DNA of 43,610 bases from JAFMKE01 sp037624485 (GTDB taxonomy: Bacteria; Bacteroidota; Bacteroidia; Chitinophagales; UBA8649), in contig JASJJC010000012.1 of the NCBI GenBank assembly GCA_037624485.1, positions 1-43,610 on the forward strand, written 5' to 3'. A program made the translations under genes and the position numbers. The first letter of the stretch is position 1, and every line of letters starts with the position of its first letter. The notes beneath the pieces are model-generated. The model was given only the letters and a program-made list of their open reading frames with translations. It searched no databases and was not told where the DNA came from. Below, piece after piece: positions 41,428 through 43,610 of this stretch.

Positions 41428-43610
41428 CTACTTAATTAGGGTAACATTTCCACTTCCTCGAACGACATCTCCATTCGCGCACCTGATCTCATAGGTATAG
41501 ACATACACGCCTGAATTACAATCTTTACCTCCTTGATTCTCCCCTAGCCAACCGGCACCAGGAAACATTCTTCCATTATTCATTTCAAGGTCAACACCAT
41601 CAAACAATAATTGTCCCCAGCGATCAAATATTCTCATATAATTAACTACTTCAATACCATATCCTATTAATCCAAATTCGTCATTTTTTCCATCGTCATT
41701 AGGTGTAAATATGTTTGGTATGTAGATTAGTTCGCCATTACATTCCGTAATCACAAAAATGGTAATTGCGGTATCTTTAACACAACGCAAGGAATCAAAG
41801 TAATAAATCAGTTGGGCTGGATAAGTTGTCTCTTCGATCGGGGTTGCATCTAAATTAAATCCAAAATCAGAATTTAGTGTTCCACTTGAATTATCCCATA
41901 TTAAAGAATCGGTATTCACATTAAACGGAATAACACCTGCCGTAATATTGGATATAGCTCCTGCCAAAACTGGATTTGGAAAAGCATCTAAAGAAATAAA
42001 TGGATCCGGAGCTAAATCGACGTTTATAAAATTATCATCATCTGGCGGACATTGCCCTAATGCACTAGATGCTGAAATGTTATAGACTATTGATGTTGTT
42101 GGAGCTAATAGAATTGAATCTCCACTTATTGCAACAATACCCGCAGTTGGCGACCACACTGTACTTCCCACGCCAATTGAAACAAATTGTGTACTATCAT
42201 CTAAATTAAGCAATAAGGTGTCTCCAGGACATAACAAATAATCGGAAGTTAAAACATCTAAGTCTACTTGTTGATCAACAACGATTATTTGATTAAAACT
42301 ATCAATACAATTATTTGCATCCTGTACTACTAAGGTCACCGATAAGGTGTCAATTGTTGGCACCGTGTAATTAGCATTAGGTGTATTGAAGGTAACTGCG
42401 CCAGAAATGGGGCTATTTATGTTCCAAGTATAGTTAATCAATAAAGCATCTCCTTCTTGAGCAAGCGAATTAAGTGAGATTTGAATATCCTCACAAGCGG
42501 CTGTCCAATCAAAATCTGCTTCAGGGACTTCGAGAACATCAATAAAAATAGAAGTCGAATCAACACAACCACTATCGTCGGTAACCGTTAAAAATAGATC
42601 TGTATCAGAATTTGGACTATAGGTTATTTGAGAGGTTTGACTGGTAGTAACACTCCAATCGAAAACCGCGGGCGGTGCAAGCACTGTTGAAGACGAACCA
42701 GACAAGGTGGTACTGACACCTCTACAAACTGTATTATCTCCTGTAATGACCGCAGTAGGTGCATCCAAAATAACTATCAGCTGCTGAACAGTATCCGAAC
42801 AACCCAGACCATCCACGATAGCTAAATTAACTTGATGATTTCCGGTAACTACGAAATTATAGGTCTCTAAACTATCCCCTAATTGAAACCCTAGACCCTC
42901 ATCAAAATCCCAATAATAGACCAAATTTCCTGCAGATACAAAACTTGGCAATGCCACAAACTCGTTGTCTTGGTTTTGACAGGCAGTTGTAAAACTAAAG
43001 TCCCCTGCAGGATTGGCCAACACAAATGCTGTTTCCGAATCGCTAGAGGTACAAAGATTAGAATCAATTACAGTCAGCGTAACATTATATTGACCCGTAG
43101 AATCATATAAAAACTGCGTGCTCAATGGAGAAGAAAAACCAAGTAAGGTGTCTTGCGGATTTTGGCCGAAATCCCAAAAACTTGACAAAGCTCCAGCATC
43201 CGCGCCCAAGACCGTTAAGTCTGTAAAATTAGATTGATTGCCCAAACAGGCCGAATCGAGAATGAAGTTTACATTTGGTAGTTCATAAACCTGAACCACA
43301 AAACATGTATCATCAAAGTTTCCTGCGCAGCTCTGGTCTGTCTCAATGGTTAAACAAACAGTAAATAAGCCTGATGTATTATAAGTAAAAAAGGTGTTCG
43401 CAATGTTGGAAGTGTCTGTCAATGTTCCACCAACTCCAAAATCCCAATGATACGAGATAATATTTGCACCAGCACCAAAACTAGAATCTGAGTTAAACGT
43501 GTGACTTTCTCCAAAACAAACAGAATCTGCAGTAAAAGATGCGATTGGTGCATCTTGAATAAACACAGTAATAGTTGTATCGGCCACACATGAATTGTCA
43601 TCAACTACAA
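41428..43610 (-). CDS. PKD-repeat protein with gliding-motility/T9SS type B C-terminal domain, 5' end beyond window
   Basis: The frame is open at base 43610, and the first visible residues VVDDNSCVADTTITV are inside a repeat, so the N-terminus with the signal peptide is missing; 727 codons are visible. About six PKD/Ig-like repeats appear, with blocks such as ASFTADSVCFGESHTF, ISYHWDFG, LSSFWDFGQNP and VYYWDFDEG. Each typically has a Cys near the start of the block. The last 100 residues are the CHU_C/gliding-motility C-terminal domain: YIPNIFTPNDDGKNDEFGL, MRIFDRWGQLLFDG and SGVYVYTYEI, ending GNVTLIK. It is a very large surface or secreted adhesin-like protein exported by T9SS. PorP/SprF follows after 3 bp. 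Confidence 0.93.
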   Translation of the reverse strand, partial: VVDDNSCVADTTITVFIQDAPIASFTADSVCFGESHTFNSDSSFGAGANIISYHWDFGVGGTLTDTSNIANTFFTYNTSGLFTVCLTIETDQSCAGNFDDTCFVVQVYELPNVNFILDSACLGNQSNFTDLTVLGADAGALSSFWDFGQNPQDTLLGFSSPLSTQFLYDSTGQYNVTLTVIDSNLCTSSDSETAFVLANPAGDFSFTTACQNQDNEFVALPSFVSAGNLVYYWDFDEGLGFQLGDSLETYNFVVTGNHQVNLAIVDGLGCSDTVQQLIVILDAPTAVITGDNTVCRGVSTTLSGSSSTVLAPPAVFDWSVTTSQTSQITYSPNSDTDLFLTVTDDSGCVDSTSIFIDVLEVPEADFDWTAACEDIQISLNSLAQEGDALLINYTWNINSPISGAVTFNTPNANYTVPTIDTLSVTLVVQDANNCIDSFNQIIVVDQQVDLDVLTSDYLLCPGDTLLLNLDDSTQFVSIGVGSTVWSPTAGIVAISGDSILLAPTTSIVYNISASSALGQCPPDDDNFINVDLAPDPFISLDAFPNPVLAGAISNITAGVIPFNVNTDSLIWDNSSGTLNSDFGFNLDATPIEETTYPAQLIYYFDSLRCVKDTAITIFVITECNGELIYIPNIFTPNDDGKNDEFGLIGYGIEVVNYMRIFDRWGQLLFDGVDLEMNNGRMFPGAGWLGENQGGKDCNSGVYVYTYEIRCANGDVVRGSGNVTLIK

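Noticed and set aside
1..43610. CRISPR array, insertion sequences, prophage, toxin-antitoxin or known defence system
   Set aside because: No regularly spaced repeats, transposase or integrase motifs, or paired toxin-antitoxin genes were seen.

Overview
The window comes from a Bacteroidota chromosome, most likely a flavobacterium-like member. Evidence: a PorP/SprF-type type IX secretion (T9SS) protein beside a large PKD-repeat protein with a gliding-motility/T9SS C-terminal domain, a CCDC81-type HU domain fused to SPOR, families such as DUF2723, DUF1599 and VF530/DUF2132, AT-rich DNA, no strong Shine-Dalgarno sequences, and many exact TAnnTTTG (-7) promoter boxes. It is mostly core-genome sequence. 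I see no CRISPR array, insertion sequence, prophage or complete defence system. Genus cannot be fixed from sequence reading alone.

Layout. 1-8.1 kb (mostly minus strand): topoisomerase III (cut by the left edge), folA-thyA, a small secreted protein, an orphan sensor histidine kinase behind a ThiF/MoeB-rhodanese protein, a thioredoxin-reductase-like ferredoxin-NADP reductase and a SpoU-type RNA methyltransferase. 8.26-10.9 kb: mutS, divergent from the methyltransferase. 11.0-11.3 kb: tRNA-Gly(GCC) and tRNA-Leu(TAA), each followed by a hairpin terminator. 11.4-17.3 kb: a possible cell-surface modification group: a 1135-residue DUF2723 membrane protein and an FkbM methyltransferase on minus, then an SDR oxidoreductase and a 2-oxoglutarate oxygenase on plus. 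17.35 kb: tRNA-Gln(TTG). 17.6-22.3 kb: prs-rplY-pth, a secreted unknown and a lipoprotein-like protein. 22.35-28.3 kb: argS, VF530 protein, a small unknown, an M1-type peptidase, pyrG. 28.4-33.0 kb (minus): folP, then a tight four-gene group of an epimerase-like barrel fused to CBS domains, DAHP synthase, a CvfB-like S1 protein and a DUF2797 protein. 33.1-34.2 kb: DUF1599 and a nucleotide-kinase-like P-loop protein, tail to tail. 34.7-40.4 kb: a three-gene envelope operon (large TPR protein, outer-membrane barrel, HU-SPOR membrane protein). 40.4-43.6 kb (minus): PKD/T9SS-sorted protein (N-terminus outside the window) and PorP/SprF.

How genes fit together. folA, thyA and folP belong to folate/thymidylate metabolism. 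prs, pyrG and DAHP synthase feed nucleotide and aromatic biosynthesis. The RPE-like/CBS fusion beside DAHP synthase suggests adenylate-responsive control of pentose-phosphate flow toward erythrose-4-phosphate; this is inference. The last two gene groups concern the outer membrane, division-site peptidoglycan and T9SS export.

Most notable: the RPE-CBS fusion; a 49-residue segment present twice inside the DUF2723 protein; non-ATG starts at both genes of two divergent pairs; three convergent gene pairs sharing stop codons; a mismatched acceptor stem in tRNA-Gly; a ThiF-family protein lacking the MoeB zinc cysteines; and an apparent composition step near 11 kb.
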